Shown here: one piece after another, positions 42,268 through 51,603 of the stretch | Numbering within the stretch: the first letter of the stretch is position 1 | How the letters are laid out: each line of letters begins with the position of its first letter | Source of the DNA: Deltaproteobacteria bacterium | GTDB lineage: Bacteria; Desulfobacterota; Desulfobacteria; Desulfobacterales; Desulfatirhabdiaceae | DNA: 64,000 nt | Reading direction: 5' to 3' | NCBI GenBank assembly: GCA_016219185.1 | Contig: JACRBZ010000056.1 | Span: 1 to 64,000, forward strand | Program-made: the position numbers and the translations under genes | The notes under the pieces: generated by a model | The model's input: the letters and a program-made list of their open reading frames with translations, nothing else | The model's database searches: none | What the model was told of the DNA's origin: nothing

Positions 42268-42960
42268 TCATTTATCCGGATTTGCGATCAATTTGTAACC
42301 CATGCCATAGATCGTACGGATCACTTCTTTCCCGGGGAGATGCCGGGATATTTTCTTCCGCAGATTCTTGACATGGGAATCGATGGTCCGGTCGTAACCC
42401 TCGAAAACATACCCCTGGATAATATTGATCAGCTCGTTCCGGGAAAATATGCGATCGGGATGGCCCAGCAGTGTTTTGAGAAGATAAAACTCACAGGGAG
42501 TCAGCTTGAGTTCATGCCCTGCCACAAGCACCTGATACGTTTCCTGAATCAGGCGGATCTCTCCAACAACAAGCGTATCGTCAGCACGGGAGGCATGGGT
42601 CCTTCTGAGCACCGCCTTCACACGCGCCACAACCTCCCTGGGACTGAAGGGTTTGCAGATATAATCATCGGCTCCCAGTTCCAAACCGAGCAGCCGATCG
42701 ATCTCTTCCACCCGTGCGGTGATCATGATGACGGGAACATCGGAAAATTTCCGGATTTCCCGGCAGACCTCGATGCCATCCATTCCGGGAATCATGATAT
42801 CGAGCAGGATCAAGCAGGGCGGGTTCTTTCTCACGCAGGGCACAACCGTGTCCCCGCGATCCAGGCAGCTCACTTTATAACCGGCCTGGATCAGGTAGTC
42901 CCTCAGAATCTGCGAAATCTTTATTTCATCCTCGACGATCAGGATATCCCGAACGATCAT
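42268..42960 (-). CDS. OmpR/PhoB-family response regulator, BaeR-like
   Basis: About 230 residues from the ATG at 42960 (MIVRDILIVEDE). The receiver has Glu10/Asp11 and phospho-acceptor Asp54, and the C-terminal winged helix includes LTPCEFYLLKTLLGHPDRIFSRNELI and RTIDSHVKNLRKKI. It lies 5 bp after the kinase, an unusual kinase-first order. The sequence resembles BaeR-type envelope stress regulators. Candidate targets are the downstream beta-helix genes. Confidence 0.9.
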   Translation of the reverse strand: MIVRDILIVEDEIKISQILRDYLIQAGYKVSCLDRGDTVVPCVRKNPPCLILLDIMIPGMDGIEVCREIRKFSDVPVIMITARVEEIDRLLGLELGADDYICKPFSPREVVARVKAVLRRTHASRADDTLVVGEIRLIQETYQVLVAGHELKLTPCEFYLLKTLLGHPDRIFSRNELINIIQGYVFEGYDRTIDSHVKNLRKKISRHLPGKEVIRTIYGMGYKLIANPDK

Positions 42961-42965
42961 GGCAT

Positions 42966-44444
42966 TTACCCACTTACCGGAAAGATAATGGTAATCCTCA
43001 GGCCTGAAAACGGCACGTTGGCGGCTTTGATCCGTCCTCCGAAGCCTTCCACGATACTCTTGCAAATCGCTAGGCCCAGCCCGCTTCCGCCCTGGTCGCG
43101 GCTTCTGGCCTTATCCACGCGGTACAGCCGGTCAAACAAATGGTCGAGGGATTCTTCCGGAACACCGGGTCCGGAATCCTCAAAATGCAGGTAAAGGCTT
43201 TCGGATGTGAGCTCGTGGGAAATCTTCAGCATTCCCGGAGCGTGCGCGTACCGCAACGTATTCATGAACAGGTTGGAAAAGAGCTGCGTCAAACGGCCGG
43301 GATCCGCCAGAATTTCGACATGTTTCATATCCCCTTTCTCAGCCTCGATTCGAATGCCGCGCTTTTCAAATCGCGATTTAAAAGACTTCAGGGTCTCTTC
43401 CAGCACCTCCAGAGGGTTTACGGCAGTTTGTTCGGCATCGAAGAAATCCCGTGACTCGATCAGCGAAAGGTCATGAAGATCATGAACGATCCGGCTGACA
43501 TGCAACACCTCGAAGTGAAGCGACTCCAGGGCCGATGGGGTGACGGACCTTACGCCGTCCTGCATCGCTTCGATCTCACCGCGAAGAATCGACAGCGGCG
43601 TTCTCAGCTCATGAGAGATATCGGCTATCCATTGCCGGCGCATCTGTTCGTATTTTTCTAGGGCCTGGGCCATTGCATTAAAATCGGTGGCGAGCTGACC
43701 GAATTCGTCTCTGGATCGAACCTCGATTCGCGTGTCAAATCTGCGGGACGTCAAAGCCCGTGTTCCTTTTGCAAGTTCCTTCACCGGTGAAAGCAGATGC
43801 CGCGAGAGGACAATCGTGACGAGAACCGCCAGCATCAGCGCAACGCCGCCTGTCGAATAGAAGGTCCGGGATTGATTCCGGATGAATTCAAGGTCCAGTG
43901 GACGCGTGGGCCCCCGGAATCCTCTTATCCCCAGCCATCCGACCCGTTGCCCCTCAACCATGATGGGTTTTAACCGGTAACCGTCCGCCGATGCGGATTC
44001 GGTCCGGGTAAGGGGCCGCTTATCGGCATCGAACAGGGACACGTGCGGGGGGATGTTCCAAGAATCCTGCGGTGGACCCGGGGGATCGCCATAAGGCGGC
44101 GGTTCTTCTTTCTTAGGATGTCTTTCCATTGAGGGGGGAGCGGGAGGGGGAAAAACCGGATCAGCAATATGATGAAAATCCCCTGAATGTTGCCCCGGCC
44201 CGATTGGCGGAATATCGAGCCGTTGGTGCCAATCCGTGAGAACAGCATCCCAATTCTTGCTCTTCTGATATTTTTGGCCCAATGAATCCGCCAGTTCATT
44301 GAGTCTTTCCATCTCAACCTTGCTGACATAGTCTTCAAAATCGTGATGGGCGAAGTATCTGACGATCAAAAGCATGCAGCATACGATTACAAGACTGTTT
44401 ATAATAAAAGCCAGGAAGACTTTGTGCCTGAATTTTAACTGCAT
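42966..44444 (-). CDS. Sensor histidine kinase, BaeS-like, with proline-rich periplasmic loop
   Basis: 492-residue kinase: membrane helix at 8-29, periplasmic region 31-197, second helix about 198-216, HAMP, HisKA with ADISHELRTPLS (phospho-His278) and an ATPase domain (DSGPGVP, GGSGLGLAICK). The periplasmic part holds a strongly proline-rich segment (about 98-134) with charged residues and clustered His, which could bind metal or envelope polymers. It is partnered with the regulator that follows. Confidence 0.9.
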   Translation of the reverse strand: MQLKFRHKVFLAFIINSLVIVCCMLLIVRYFAHHDFEDYVSKVEMERLNELADSLGQKYQKSKNWDAVLTDWHQRLDIPPIGPGQHSGDFHHIADPVFPPPAPPSMERHPKKEEPPPYGDPPGPPQDSWNIPPHVSLFDADKRPLTRTESASADGYRLKPIMVEGQRVGWLGIRGFRGPTRPLDLEFIRNQSRTFYSTGGVALMLAVLVTIVLSRHLLSPVKELAKGTRALTSRRFDTRIEVRSRDEFGQLATDFNAMAQALEKYEQMRRQWIADISHELRTPLSILRGEIEAMQDGVRSVTPSALESLHFEVLHVSRIVHDLHDLSLIESRDFFDAEQTAVNPLEVLEETLKSFKSRFEKRGIRIEAEKGDMKHVEILADPGRLTQLFSNLFMNTLRYAHAPGMLKISHELTSESLYLHFEDSGPGVPEESLDHLFDRLYRVDKARSRDQGGSGLGLAICKSIVEGFGGRIKAANVPFSGLRITIIFPVSG

Positions 44445-44626
44445 CCGATATCACCGTGTTTAATACGCTTCCCATTTTTGATGGCTGCGTAAAATATCCA
44501 TCCCAGTTCAGCAATCTCAAAAAACAGATTGCTTTTGCGTGCTTCCAAAGCGTCGGCCCATAAGTGTCTTATTCCGGCCGGGAAGTCAAGCCCGCACGGC
44601 CGGTATTGGCTCATCTCCATAATCAT
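44435..44626 (-). CDS. Possible small ORF before the BaeS-like kinase
   Basis: A 63-codon frame starts at an ATG at 44626 with a good GGAGG site 9 nt before it. It ends 10 bp inside the start of the kinase gene, so it could be translationally coupled. The product (MIMEMSQYRPCGLDFPAGIR...) has no recognisable motif. It may be a real small gene, a leader peptide or a chance frame. Confidence 0.3.
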   Translation of the reverse strand: MIMEMSQYRPCGLDFPAGIRHLWADALEARKSNLFFEIAELGWIFYAAIKNGKRIKHGDIGCS

Positions 44627-44813
44627 TCCATTATTCCTCCACAATTTCTCCATAATCACAACTTCAATCGGAAAGGAGGAAAACAGGGAACGAGAAAACA
44701 GAAGCCGACACCGGGGATGATATGGAATCGGAGAAATAAACCGCGGGAAGACGGGATACATCAGACCCGGAGCGATTCCGTGTAAGGTTCGTTACCGGCG
44801 TTTTCACGGACGG

Positions 44814-45593
44814 TCATGGCATGCCGATGACCGTGCCGACCCTGGACCAGCGAGCCCCCGCTTCTCCCGAAGAATAGTAGACCTGGCGGACCTTGCCGAT
44901 CACATCCCTGAGCGGGACAAACCCGAAATTCCTGCTATCCGTGCTTTGCCCGCGGTTATCACCGAGAACGTAGACCGATCCGTGGGGTACGGTTTCTTTT
45001 TGTCCATCCTCCCGCGTAATGATATCGCCGGGCAAGGCTTCGATCCGCTTGATATAGATCTTGCTCCGGTCATCGGGATACACGAAGACAATAACGTCTC
45101 CCCTTTTTGGCGGCATCCGCTGGTACGCCGTCTTGTCCGTAATCACCCTGTCCCCTTTCAGAACAACCGGCTCCATGCTCGCACCCACGATCTTATAGGC
45201 TTCGATGATATGGGTTTTCACATAATCGTTCACAAACCCCGTGACCACCACCGATCCCAGCAGCCAGAGGGCGACATGGAGAACCCACGGGGGATGCGGT
45301 TTTTCCATAAAATCCATTTCCGCCTGTTTCGCCGAGCGATATGCGGCAACAACCGACAGCACATAAATGCCCGTTGCCGCAATCAAGGTGAACAGAGCGC
45401 CCGCGATGAGACCGCGATCGGGAAGCAGCACGGTCAGACGAAACCCGGTCGCAAGTGTCACCAGAAAGATGACAAACAGGCTCAGCCCTTTAAGCATCTC
45501 CCCATTGTAAATCTGGCCCATCCCCGGCATGACGAGCCCAAGGACTGCGGCAATCCACGGCAATCTTTCTCTGCTGTTTTCGAATTGTTTCAT
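44814..45593 (-). CDS. lepB: Signal peptidase I with extra N-terminal membrane helices
   Basis: This 259-residue membrane protease removes signal peptides from exported proteins. An N-terminal three-helix block (about 12-85, beginning PWIAAVLGLVMPGMGQIYNG) precedes the usual single anchor (about 105-125). The catalytic domain follows, with Ser139 in GASMEP and Lys182 in YIKRIEALPGD, then the LGDNRGQSTDSRNFG box. The extra block resembles small TM2-like membrane domains. It lies 54 bp after a small membrane protein gene that follows an ECF sigma gene, so this copy is probably stress-controlled and may not be the housekeeping enzyme. Confidence 0.88.
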   Translation of the reverse strand: MKQFENSRERLPWIAAVLGLVMPGMGQIYNGEMLKGLSLFVIFLVTLATGFRLTVLLPDRGLIAGALFTLIAATGIYVLSVVAAYRSAKQAEMDFMEKPHPPWVLHVALWLLGSVVVTGFVNDYVKTHIIEAYKIVGASMEPVVLKGDRVITDKTAYQRMPPKRGDVIVFVYPDDRSKIYIKRIEALPGDIITREDGQKETVPHGSVYVLGDNRGQSTDSRNFGFVPLRDVIGKVRQVYYSSGEAGARWSRVGTVIGMP

Positions 45594-45647
45594 TTTTCAT
45601 TCTCCTTTTGCAAAAACAATACGCACCGACTCGCAAAAGGTTTCCAA

Positions 45648-45869
45648 TCATCGACACAATGTCGGTGATAAAAATATCAGGGATATCCGGATGAGGTTGA
45701 TGATTCCGATCATTGCGCCCCCGGCGGAGAGGCTGACCCGGACCAGGCGTGAAGAAAGCAGGAGCTCGGGGATCATCGGCCGATTCCCGGCTCTGGCTTT
45801 GGCTTGGCTGGCACGAACGCTCTGCATCACCTTCCAGACAAAATCCCGTGATGGCTCGAACTCTTTCAT
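45648..45869 (-). CDS. Small single-helix membrane protein coupled to the ECF sigma factor
   Basis: A 73-residue protein whose ATG overlaps the sigma factor stop (ATGA). The N-terminal 35 residues are soluble and one membrane helix follows (about 45-68). Coupled translation and a one-helix layout fit an anti-sigma factor that holds the sigma factor at the membrane, but it lacks the zinc-binding HxxxCxxC pattern of the ZAS family. It may be a minimal or degenerate anti-sigma protein. This is inference from position. Confidence 0.65.
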   Translation of the reverse strand: MKEFEPSRDFVWKVMQSVRASQAKARAGNRPMIPELLLSSRLVRVSLSAGGAMIGIINLIRISLIFLSPTLCR

Positions 45870-46417
45870 ATTCCCTGTCTCCTCATGTTTCCAAGTATCA
45901 TTTTGATCTTTTCCCGGGCCCTGAACAGACGCGACTTCACGGTGCCAAGCGACACTCCTTCAACACGGGCCATCCGTTCGATCGAATCTCCGCGAAGACT
46001 TCCCAGAATCGTGCTTTTGTAAGGCTCCGGCAATTGATCGAGCGCACGAAGGAGCGCCTGCTGCCGCTCGGCTTCGATCAGTCTCAACTCCGCCGATTGA
46101 AGCGGCGCCGGCATGTCGGGGATATCATCGATCGGAATGGTTGCTTTGCCCCGCCGATCCCTGATCTGGCTGATGCAGCGGTTTCTGGCGATGATGAACA
46201 GCCAGGCGGAAAACGGTGTTCCGCGAGACGCGTCAAACCGCTGAAGGGACTGGTAAACGCTCAGGAAAACCTCCTGGCCGATGTCCTCGACGCTCTTTTC
46301 ATCACCGGTGATCCGGTAGATGAAGTTTAAAAGCTGCCTGTGATATTTCTCCACAAGAACGGCGTAAGCTTCAATGTCGCCGCGCTGGATGCGCTTTATG
46401 ATTTCGATGTCTTCCAC
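45866..46417 (-). CDS. ECF-family RNA polymerase sigma factor (RpoE-like)
   Basis: 183 residues with region 2 (about 10-80: LVEKYHRQLLNFIYRITGDE, VEDIGQEVFLSVYQSL, FSAWLFIIARNRCIS) and region 4 (about 120-175: LPEPYKSTILGSLRGDSIERMARVEGVSLGTVKSRLFRAREKI), typical of sigma-E-like factors. It heads a run with a small membrane protein and signal peptidase I, suggesting an envelope or secretion stress response. Confidence 0.92.
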   Translation of the reverse strand: MEDIEIIKRIQRGDIEAYAVLVEKYHRQLLNFIYRITGDEKSVEDIGQEVFLSVYQSLQRFDASRGTPFSAWLFIIARNRCISQIRDRRGKATIPIDDIPDMPAPLQSAELRLIEAERQQALLRALDQLPEPYKSTILGSLRGDSIERMARVEGVSLGTVKSRLFRAREKIKMILGNMRRQGI

Positions 46418-46476
46418 GGCAGATCTCGCTGGTTATGGGTTCCGGAAAGAAATACGCAAAACCGGGGAAAAGGTTC

Positions 46477-46501
46477 CATCCGAATCGTAAGCGCTTCTCC
46501 G
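46477..46501 (+). repeat. 25-bp intergenic repeat, copy 2
   Basis: CATCCGAATCGTAAGCGCTT with the following CTCCG is nearly identical to 39610-39634. It lies in the leader region upstream of the ECF sigma gene. Confidence 0.6.
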
Positions 46502-46580
46502 TTGGATAAAGCCTGTCATCCCGTTTTTCACGATATGGCGGGGAAGTCAAATCACAAAAAAAATTTAGAGGGTTTTCAAA

Positions 46581-46665
46581 GGTACTGTCTCATCGCTGCT
46601 TGTTCGCTTTCGCGGTCTCGGCCTGAATGCTTTCCGGAATATCATTTTAAACGCAAAATGGAATT
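46581..46665 (+). repeat. Dispersed intergenic repeat, copy B
   Basis: About 85 bp, related to copies at 29825-29886 and 51523-51601. It overlaps the last eight codons of the kinase gene on the other strand, and the kinase tail there (HSNSILRLK) departs from its paralogue. The repeat probably inserted into or replaced the gene's original end. Confidence 0.8.
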
Positions 46666-48087
46666 AGAATGTATACTTACGGGAGCAAACCGGAGCCGGA
46701 ACGTGGTGCCGACGGTGCGATCCAGTTCGATCCGGCCCTGGAGCTGGTGCTGTCCGAGCATCTTGATCAGCAGCAGACCCAGAGTATCCGGGTTCGTCCA
46801 GTCCAGGTCAAGGGGCAGTCCCACGCCGTTGTCGGCCACGATCAACGTGTAAGCATCGCCGTCATATTCCATCGAAATCGCAATTTCACAGCCGCCTGAC
46901 CCGGTGGGCCTGCCTTCCGGGAAGGCATACTTGATGGCATTGGTCACCAGTTCCGTTATGATCAGCCCGCAGGGGATGGCGATGTCAAGCTCCATTTCGA
47001 CGTCCTTGGCAGCCACGCTGACGCGGATGTCCGAGGACCGTTCGTAAGATATCAGCAGGTGACAGACCAACACATCGAGGTAATCCTGAAAATCGATCCT
47101 GGAGAAATCCTCGGACTTGTAGAGCTGCTCGTGCACGAGCGCCATGGATCTGATCCTGGTGCTCAGCTCCGCCAGGGCTGTCCTTTCGGTCTCGTCGTCT
47201 ATCGTCTGCCCCCGCAGATCAATCAGTCCCATGATGGCGGCCAGGTTGTTCTTGACCCGATGATGGATTTCCCTCAGCAGCACCTCCTTCTCCGCCAGCG
47301 ATGCCTTGATCCGCCCTTCGGCCTTTTTGTGCTCCGTAATGTCGCTGAACACCTAAATGACACCGAGTATGTTTCCATGGTCGTCCTTGATCGGCGCAGC
47401 GCTGTCGTTTATAGGTATTTCTTTGCCGTCCCTGGATATCAATACCGTATGGTTCGCCAGTCCTACGATGTTGCCCTCGAGTATTACCCGCGTTACCGGG
47501 TTTTCCACCGGCTGACGTGTATCACTATTCACGATGTTAAACACTTCCGCCAAATTTCTCTGCCGCGCTTCTTCAATTTTATAGCCCATCAGCACCTCTG
47601 CAACAGGGTTCATAAAGGTTATCAGACCTTTTTCATCCGTTGCCACCACGGCGTCTCCGATGCTCCTCAGCGTTGCTGCAAGCCACTTTTCTTTCTTTCT
47701 TAATTCCCCTTCCATTTTGTGCCTGTCCAGGGCAATATCCACGGTAATGTGCAATTCCCTCTCCATGAAAGGTTTGACAATATAGCCGTAGGGTTTCGTT
47801 ATTTTAGCGCGGCGGAGCGTATTTTCATCCGTGTGAGCGGTAAGAAAAATGATCGGGATATCGAAACGGGACCGGATTTGTTCCGCGGCGTCAATACCGT
47901 CTATTTTCCCGGGCATCATGATGTCCATCAACACGAGGTCGGGTTGCGTCTTTTCCACCTTCTTGACGCCTTCCTCTCCGGAATAGGCGACGTCGGGCAA
48001 AGGATATCCAAAGCTCACCAGCCGTTGTTGTATGTCCATGGCCTCGATGGCTTCGTCTTCAATGATCAGTATCTTTGCACAGGACAT
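46642..48087 (-). pseudogene. Receiver-PAS-HisKA_2 kinase gene split by an in-frame TAG
   Basis: One frame runs through 480 sense codons with a single TAG at 47353-47355. Before it are a receiver (1-120, MSCAKILIIEDEAIEAMD; Asp in LVLMDIMMPG) and a PAS domain ending ILGVI. After it, without any gap, come [16 protein letters not shown], HisKA_2 ([19 protein letters not shown]) and an ATPase domain. PAS domains normally continue GV(I/V)LVF.DIT across this point, so TAG stands where Leu (TTG) is expected: one base change. Either a nonsense mutation, or the halves are made separately from the GTG right after the TAG. The 3' end is altered by a repeat. The second half is nearly identical to 51964-53199. 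Confidence 0.8.
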
Positions 48088-48089
48088 AT

Positions 48090-49064
48090 TCAGGCTCCTT
48101 TTTCGTTTCTATCAGCAAAGGAAATTGTAAATTCCGCCCCGCGGCCCTCACCGATGAGGATGGTACCGGCAAGCTGCTTGACCAGGACGTTCACCAATTT
48201 CAACCCCAGAGAGTCGCTGCTCTCTATTTCAAAGCCCTCGGGCAGTCCCACGCCATTGTCGCCGACGGCCAGCAGAAAACCGTCGCCGGTGTCGCGTCGC
48301 AGGCCGATTGTGATTTCACCTGTTTCCTCTGCGCGTCTCGAAGCAGGAAATGCATGCTTCAGCGAATTTGAAACCAGCTCATTAATGATTAAGGCGCATG
48401 GGATCGTCGTATCCACGTCGAGCGAAATATCCTCTATGCGTATTCTCGGGCGAATGGCCCTGGCAGTCGCTCCGTAGGAAATGAAGAGGTAAGAGGTAAG
48501 GCTTTTGATATATTCGTGAAAGTCTATCTTTGCCAGCGACTCGGACTGGTATAGTTTTTCATGGATAAGCGCCATGGAGTAGACACGGTTCTGGCTCTCC
48601 TTGAACAGTGCGATTGCCTTCTCGTCTTTGATTTGAGGCAACTGGAGGTTAAGCATGCTCTGGATTATCTGGAGGTTATTTTTGACACGGTGGTGTATTT
48701 CCTTGAGAAGGGCCTCTTTCTCTTTCAGCGACCTTTTGATCTGCGCTTCAGCCTTGCCGCGCTCCTCCATCTCATCCCAGAGCAGCGCATTGGCTTGCTG
48801 CAGATCGAGGCGGGCCGCCTCGGTCTTCACCCGCTCCTGATCAAAGTCCTCAAGCAGGTTCAACATTGCGCTCTGCGTTCCCTCGAGCCTGGCTTTTTCT
48901 TCGGAAAAGTCCTCGAGGATATTGAGGATGGCCCGCTGGGTCTTTTCGAGCTGCGCTTTCTCCTCGGAAGAGTCTTCGAGAATGTTGAGTATCGCCCTCG
49001 AATAGTCCTCGGTGCTTATCCGTGATGTTCCCTCGAGTAACTTAAGGTCCGTGTCATCGATCAC
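48090..49064 (-). CDS. Soluble HisKA_2 histidine kinase with N-terminal coiled-coil repeats
   Basis: 324 residues. Residues about 22-90 contain three imperfect repeats ([20 protein letters not shown] and two relatives) forming a coiled coil. HisKA_2 ([20 protein letters not shown], phospho-His) and an ATPase domain ([13 protein letters not shown]) follow. It has no sensor or membrane segment. Its ATG overlaps the stop of the PAS-array gene as ATGA, so it is very likely the kinase output of that array. The AILNILED coiled-coil motif is common next to PAS arrays in this kinase class. Confidence 0.9.
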   Translation of the reverse strand: MIDDTDLKLLEGTSRISTEDYSRAILNILEDSSEEKAQLEKTQRAILNILEDFSEEKARLEGTQSAMLNLLEDFDQERVKTEAARLDLQQANALLWDEMEERGKAEAQIKRSLKEKEALLKEIHHRVKNNLQIIQSMLNLQLPQIKDEKAIALFKESQNRVYSMALIHEKLYQSESLAKIDFHEYIKSLTSYLFISYGATARAIRPRIRIEDISLDVDTTIPCALIINELVSNSLKHAFPASRRAEETGEITIGLRRDTGDGFLLAVGDNGVGLPEGFEIESSDSLGLKLVNVLVKQLAGTILIGEGRGAEFTISFADRNEKGA

Positions 49065-51496
49065 TGTTCATCCCTCTCGACCTGCGTGGTCTTTCGCAAT
49101 TCGCTGTTTTCTTTTTGAAGCTCTTCTATCTCTTTTTTCAATTCGATCATTTTGAGCTCCCTGCTGACGGTAAGCTTTTGGAACCTCTCCAGTTCCGCCA
49201 GACGCTCGAGCTCCCGTGAGCGCTGCTCTTCCCTCGCACGCTGTTCCGCAATCTTCGATTCGGCCTCCTTCTGGGCGGTAACGTCACGCGCGGCTGCGAA
49301 CACGCCCAGGACCTTGTCTTGAGCGTCGCGATAAACCGAGGCATTATAAAGAACGTTGGTGAGCCGGCCGTCTTTATGCCTGATGGTCAGCGGGTAATCG
49401 GTGACGGAACCCTTTGCAAAAACCTGCTCGTATCCTTTCCTTGCATCCTTGGGCTCCGTGAAGTAGTCTGAAAAATCCGTGCCGATGAGCTTGTCGCGGG
49501 GAATACCCGTTACCTTCACGGTCGCTTCATTAACGTCGGTAATCTTGCCTTCGGGGCTGATCGTTACCAGGGGGTCGAGAGACGCCTCGATAAGGCTTCT
49601 GGCATACTGGGTCGCCTGCCTCTGGGCGGTTACGTCGCGCGCGGCGGCGAACACGCCGAGGACCTTGTCTTGCGCGTCGCGATAAACCGAGGCATTATAG
49701 AGAACGTTGGTAAGCTGGCCGTCTTTATGCCTGATGGTCAGCGGGTAATCGGTGACAAAACCCTTTGCAAAGACCTGCTCGTAACCCTTCCTGGCGTTCT
49801 CGGGTTCCGTGAAGTAGTCTGAAAAGTCCGTGCCGATGAGCTCGTCGCGGGGAATATCCGTAACCTTCGCGGTTGCTTCATTGACGTCGGTGATCTTACC
49901 CTCGGTGCTGATCGTTACCAGGGGGTCAAGGGATGCTTCGATAAGGCTTCTGGCATACTGGGATGCCTGCCGCAGTTGTTCCTCCGCCTCTTTCTTTTCC
50001 GAGATGTCGTTACTCATCAGCAGAAAACCGATCGGACGGCCTGAAGCGTCATTACGCCGCGTCACGACAACACTTGCCATAAAACGGGAGCCGTCCTTAC
50101 GAACGCGCACGAATTCGCCCTCTGCAAGGCCCTTTTCATAGGCGAGCACCAGCATTTTGTCAACCGCCCCTGATTCTATGTCTTCGGGCGTATGAAGAAT
50201 GATCGAGTCCTTGCCTATGATTTCCTCGGCCATATATCCGTAATTACGCCGCGCCCCCTCGTTCCACGAAAGGATTTTATGGTCGAGGTCCTTTCCGATG
50301 ATGGAGTACTTGGTCGAACTTTGCAGAATGTTGTCAAGGAAGTTTTTTGTCTCGGCGAACTCGCGCATTACGATCTTGGATTCGGTCACGTCACGGGCGG
50401 CGGCAAAAACGCCCAGGACCTTTCCGGTAACGTCCTTATAAACAGAGGCGTTATAGAGAACGTCCACCAACTTGCCGTCCCTGTGTCGTATGGTCAGGGG
50501 ATAGTCGGTGACAAAACCCTTCTCAAAGACCTGACGGTAGCCTTTCTGCGCGTTCTCAGGCGTTGTGAAGTAGTCTGAAAAATCCGTGCCGATGAGCTTA
50601 TCGCGGGTGATGCCGGTCACCTTGATGGTCGCCTCATTGACGTCGGTGATCTTGCCTTCGGGGCTGATCGTTACCAGGGGATCGAGAGAGGCCTCGATAA
50701 GGCTTCTGGCATACTGGGACGCCTGCCGCTGTTCGGTAACGTCGCGCGCGGCGGCGAACACGCCCAAAACATTACCTTGCACGTCACGGTAAACCGACGC
50801 ATTATAGAGAACGTCCGTGAGCCGGCCGTCTTTATCCCGGATGGTCAGCGGGTAATCCGTGACAGAGCCCTTTGCAAAGACCTGCTGGTAACCCTTCCGG
50901 GCGTTTTCGGGTTCCGTGAAGTAGTCTGAAAAGTCCGTGCCGATGAGCCTGTCGCGGGTGATGCCGGTCACCTTGATGGTCGCCTCATTTACGTCGGTGA
51001 TCTTGCCTTCGGGGCTGATCGTTACCAGGGGGTCCAGAGACGCCTCGATAAGGCTTCTGGCATACTGGGACGCCTGCCGCTGTTCGGTAACGTCGCGCGC
51101 GGCGGCGAACACGCCCAGAACATTACCTAGCACGTCACGGTAAACCGACGCATTATAGAGAACGTCCGTGAGCCGGCCGTCTTTATCCCGGATGGTCAGC
51201 GGGTAATCCGTAACGGAACCCTTTGCAAAGACCTGCTGGTAACCTTTCCGGGCGTTTTCGGGTTCCGTGAAGTAGTCTGAAAAGTCCGTGCCGATGAGCC
51301 TGTCGCGGGTGATGCCCGTCACCTTGATGGTCGCCTCATTGACGTCGGTGATCTTGCCTTCGGGGCTGATCGTTACCAGAGGGTCGAGAGACGCCTCGAT
51401 AAGGCTTCTGGTATACTGGGACGTCTGCCTCTGTTCCTCCGCCGTCAAACTCGCCCGGAGCTTCGGCGATTTTTCATGTTCACTCTTTTTTTCCAT
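49061..51496 (-). CDS. Six-PAS-domain array protein without catalytic domain
   Basis: 811 residues. Five near-identical PAS modules of 117 residues (about 24-140, 141-257, 258-374, 510-626, 627-743), each running [20 protein letters not shown] to [15 protein letters not shown], plus one different PAS (about 375-509) in the middle. A charged coiled coil (about 744-811) ends the protein; no kinase or cyclase follows. It lacks membrane helices, so it is a cytoplasmic sensor. It is translationally coupled to the HisKA_2 kinase, so the two probably form a split kinase joined by coiled coils. The modules are so alike at DNA level that copy number should vary by recombination. Confidence 0.9.
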   Translation of the reverse strand: MEKKSEHEKSPKLRASLTAEEQRQTSQYTRSLIEASLDPLVTISPEGKITDVNEATIKVTGITRDRLIGTDFSDYFTEPENARKGYQQVFAKGSVTDYPLTIRDKDGRLTDVLYNASVYRDVLGNVLGVFAAARDVTEQRQASQYARSLIEASLDPLVTISPEGKITDVNEATIKVTGITRDRLIGTDFSDYFTEPENARKGYQQVFAKGSVTDYPLTIRDKDGRLTDVLYNASVYRDVQGNVLGVFAAARDVTEQRQASQYARSLIEASLDPLVTISPEGKITDVNEATIKVTGITRDKLIGTDFSDYFTTPENAQKGYRQVFEKGFVTDYPLTIRHRDGKLVDVLYNASVYKDVTGKVLGVFAAARDVTESKIVMREFAETKNFLDNILQSSTKYSIIGKDLDHKILSWNEGARRNYGYMAEEIIGKDSIILHTPEDIESGAVDKMLVLAYEKGLAEGEFVRVRKDGSRFMASVVVTRRNDASGRPIGFLLMSNDISEKKEAEEQLRQASQYARSLIEASLDPLVTISTEGKITDVNEATAKVTDIPRDELIGTDFSDYFTEPENARKGYEQVFAKGFVTDYPLTIRHKDGQLTNVLYNASVYRDAQDKVLGVFAAARDVTAQRQATQYARSLIEASLDPLVTISPEGKITDVNEATVKVTGIPRDKLIGTDFSDYFTEPKDARKGYEQVFAKGSVTDYPLTIRHKDGRLTNVLYNASVYRDAQDKVLGVFAAARDVTAQKEAESKIAEQRAREEQRSRELERLAELERFQKLTVSRELKMIELKKEIEELQKENSELRKTTQVERDEQ
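49268..51427 (-). repeat. 351-bp coding tandem repeats of the PAS array
   Basis: Five 351-bp units: three in tandem (about 51427-50375), a 405-bp unlike unit, then two more (about 49969-49268). Blocks such as GTTACCAGGGGGTCGAGAGA and the stretch around each GTGCCGATGAGC recur with very few changes, far fewer than expected for ancient PAS paralogues. This shows recent amplification or gene conversion. Confidence 0.88.
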
Positions 51497-51522
51497 TTCC
51501 GCTGTTCCTCGGTGATGTGTTT

Positions 51523-51601
51523 CATTTTACATTCAAAATGATATTCCAGCAAGCATTCAGGTTGAGACCGCGAAAGCGAACGATCAGCGATGAGATTGTA
51601 C
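51523..51601 (-). repeat. Dispersed intergenic repeat, copy C
   Basis: About 80 bp on the minus strand, matching copy B over the whole length (CTCATCGCTG...TTCGCTTTCGCGGTCTC...GGAATATCATTTT). It lies 27 bp upstream of the PAS-array gene start and touches the end of the receiver pseudogene. Confidence 0.8.
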
Positions 51602-51603
51602 AT

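Noticed and set aside
42043..43194. Long plus-strand open frame (383 codons) opposite the BaeSR-like genes
   Set aside because: It is the mirror of two clear two-component genes, with no recognisable motif of its own.
46642..48087. Pyrrolysine decoding of the in-frame TAG
   Set aside because: No precedent in kinases, no pyl genes in the window, and a single TTG-to-TAG change explains it simply. Kept only as something to check.
49268..51427. Regular 351-bp repeats as a CRISPR or satellite array
   Set aside because: The unit is far too long, fully coding and in frame, and each unit is one PAS domain.
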